Below, in pieces: positions 4,793 to 5,508 of a DNA stretch of 5,508 bases. A program made the position numbers and the translations under genes. The stretch lies in contig PMDT01000305.1 in assembly GCA_003154555.1 (NCBI GenBank), positions 1 through 5,508 on the forward strand, in the 5' to 3' direction. Every line of letters begins with the position of its first letter. Within the stretch, counting starts at the first letter, position 1. A model generated the notes under the pieces. It had not been told where the DNA came from. It did not search any database and worked only from the letters and a program-made list of their open reading frames with translations. The DNA comes from Spirochaetaceae bacterium. GTDB taxonomy: Bacteria; Spirochaetota; Spirochaetia; SZUA-6; Fen-1364.

Positions 4793-5508
4793 GTCGACCT
4801 TCCCTTTGCCGCCTTCGCGACGCGGACCATCGCGGCGAGACTCTTCTCCACGTCCGCTTCCGTGGTGGACCAGCCCGAGACGCTGATGCGCATCGCGGTC
4901 TTTCCCTGCCAGATCGTGCCGCCGCACCAGCACGTCCCGTCCGCCTGGATGTCGGCGATCACGCGATTGGTCGTCGCTGCATCCCCGAAACTCACGAGCA
5001 CCTGGTTGAGAACGACGTCGTTCAACACATCGAAGCCCGCCGCCGCGAGCCCGCGCGCAAAGTGCTTCGCATGGGAACAGGTCCGGTCGATCATCGCCGC
5101 CATCCCGCGCCGTCCCAGCGACCGTAGCGCGGCCCATATCTCGACGCCGCGCGCGCGACGCGAAAGCTCCGGCGTGTAATCCGACGGGTTGCGCTGCGCC
5201 CCGGCAGGGGGCAGGTAGTCTGCGGTCACGGCCATGGCGGCGCGCAGCGCGTCCGGGTCGCGGACAAAGGCGAGGCCGCTGTCGTAAGGCACGTTGAGCC
5301 ACTTGTGCGCATCAGTTGCCCACGAGTTGGCATCGGCGGCGCCGTCGAGCAGCGGGCGATAGACCGGCGAGGCTGCCGCCCACAGGCCGAATGCGCCGTC
5401 CACATGGACCCACGCGCCGGCGGCACGCGCGCGGGCGCAAATGTCTGCAATGGGATCGAAGGCGCCCGTATTCACATTGCCCGCCTGCGCGCAGACGATC
5501 GTCGGTCC
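4789..5508 (-). CDS. PLP-dependent amino acid decarboxylase family, C-terminal part (5' end outside window)
   Basis: These are the last 239 residues of a fold-type I pyridoxal-phosphate enzyme of the group II decarboxylase (glutamate/aromatic amino acid decarboxylase-like) superfamily. The frame is open to the window edge. In-frame residues GPTIVCAQAGNVNTGAFDP precede a possible GTG start at 5475, which is therefore internal. Key marks are GNVNTGAFDP (visible residues 10-19), HVD37GAFG with the aspartate expected to hold the PLP ring nitrogen, and TDAHK69WLN with the Schiff-base lysine (codon 5304-5302). The C-terminal small domain follows, with DVLNDVVLNQVLVSF and a final AMRISVSGWSTTEADVEKSL segment resembling related decarboxylases. 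The substrate cannot be told from this part, and some members are annotated as aminotransferases or lyases. Its stop overlaps the lspA start by four bases, so they form an operon, but a functional link to lipoprotein processing is not evident. Confidence 0.9.
   Translation of the reverse strand, partial: GPTIVCAQAGNVNTGAFDPIADICARARAAGAWVHVDGAFGLWAAASPVYRPLLDGAADANSWATDAHKWLNVPYDSGLAFVRDPDALRAAMAVTADYLPPAGAQRNPSDYTPELSRRARGVEIWAALRSLGRRGMAAMIDRTCSHAKHFARGLAAAGFDVLNDVVLNQVLVSFGDAATTNRVIADIQADGTCWCGGTIWQGKTAMRISVSGWSTTEADVEKSLAAMVRVAKAAKGRST

Noticed and set aside
4223..5179. 318-residue plus-strand frame opposite lspA and the decarboxylase
   Set aside because: It is the reverse reading of two well-supported minus-strand genes, with no motif and no ribosome site.
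4793..5302. Upstream extension of the lspA frame to a 342-residue protein
   Set aside because: The added 170 residues are out of frame within the decarboxylase gene and are Arg/Gly-rich. LspA is normally about 160-175 residues and has a good start at 4792.

Overview
The window reads as ordinary chromosomal DNA of a GC-rich Gram-negative bacterium, most likely a proteobacterium. The GC-rich third codon positions, a secreted methionine sulfoxide reductase fusion, a DsbD/CcdA-type membrane electron carrier and lipoprotein signal peptidase all fit. The sequence alone does not fix the genus. I see no rRNA, tRNA, CRISPR array, insertion sequence or prophage gene.

Layout. Bases 1-657 (+) are the 3' part of a sensor histidine kinase: the end of the dimerisation helix and the whole ATPase domain. 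A 77-base gap (658-734) holds GTGAT direct repeats spaced by multiples of 11 bp. Next comes a two-gene operon (+): dipZ (735-2540), a CcdA membrane domain fused to a thioredoxin-like domain and a C-terminal DipZ-type domain, and 25 bases later msrAB (2566-3639), an exported MsrA-MsrB fusion. A hairpin terminator follows at once. Bases 3682-3947 carry a promoter-like -35 box, a nested palindromic operator and a small AbrB/MazE-type antitoxin gene, which overlaps a PemK/MazF-family toxin gene (3934-4281). The rest is a minus-strand operon read right to left: the 3' part of a PLP-dependent decarboxylase (5508-4789), then lspA (4792-4274), joined by a 4-base ATGA overlap. The toxin gene and lspA converge, and both stop codons lie in one 8-bp palindrome, CTACGTAG.

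How the genes fit together. DipZ should carry electrons from cytoplasmic thioredoxin through its membrane cysteines (C20, C140) to the extracytoplasmic C337-V-N-C340 site. MsrAB in the same compartment reduces both diastereomers of methionine sulfoxide in oxidised proteins. Mature MsrAB has only two cysteines, both catalytic (C37 and C329). Neither half therefore has a resolving cysteine, which makes it depend on an outside thiol donor, and the DipZ thioredoxin domain is the obvious candidate. The pair resembles a split version of Neisseria PilB (thioredoxin-MsrA-MsrB) together with its membrane reductant. The kinase upstream and the phased repeats suggest, without proving it, control by a two-component system.

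The toxin-antitoxin cassette looks somewhat less GC-rich than its flanks and is probably a later insertion between two housekeeping-type operons. I found no clearly new system. The most interesting points are the cysteine economy of the dipZ-msrAB pair, the phased repeats upstream of it, and the operator that overlaps the antitoxin ribosome-binding site.
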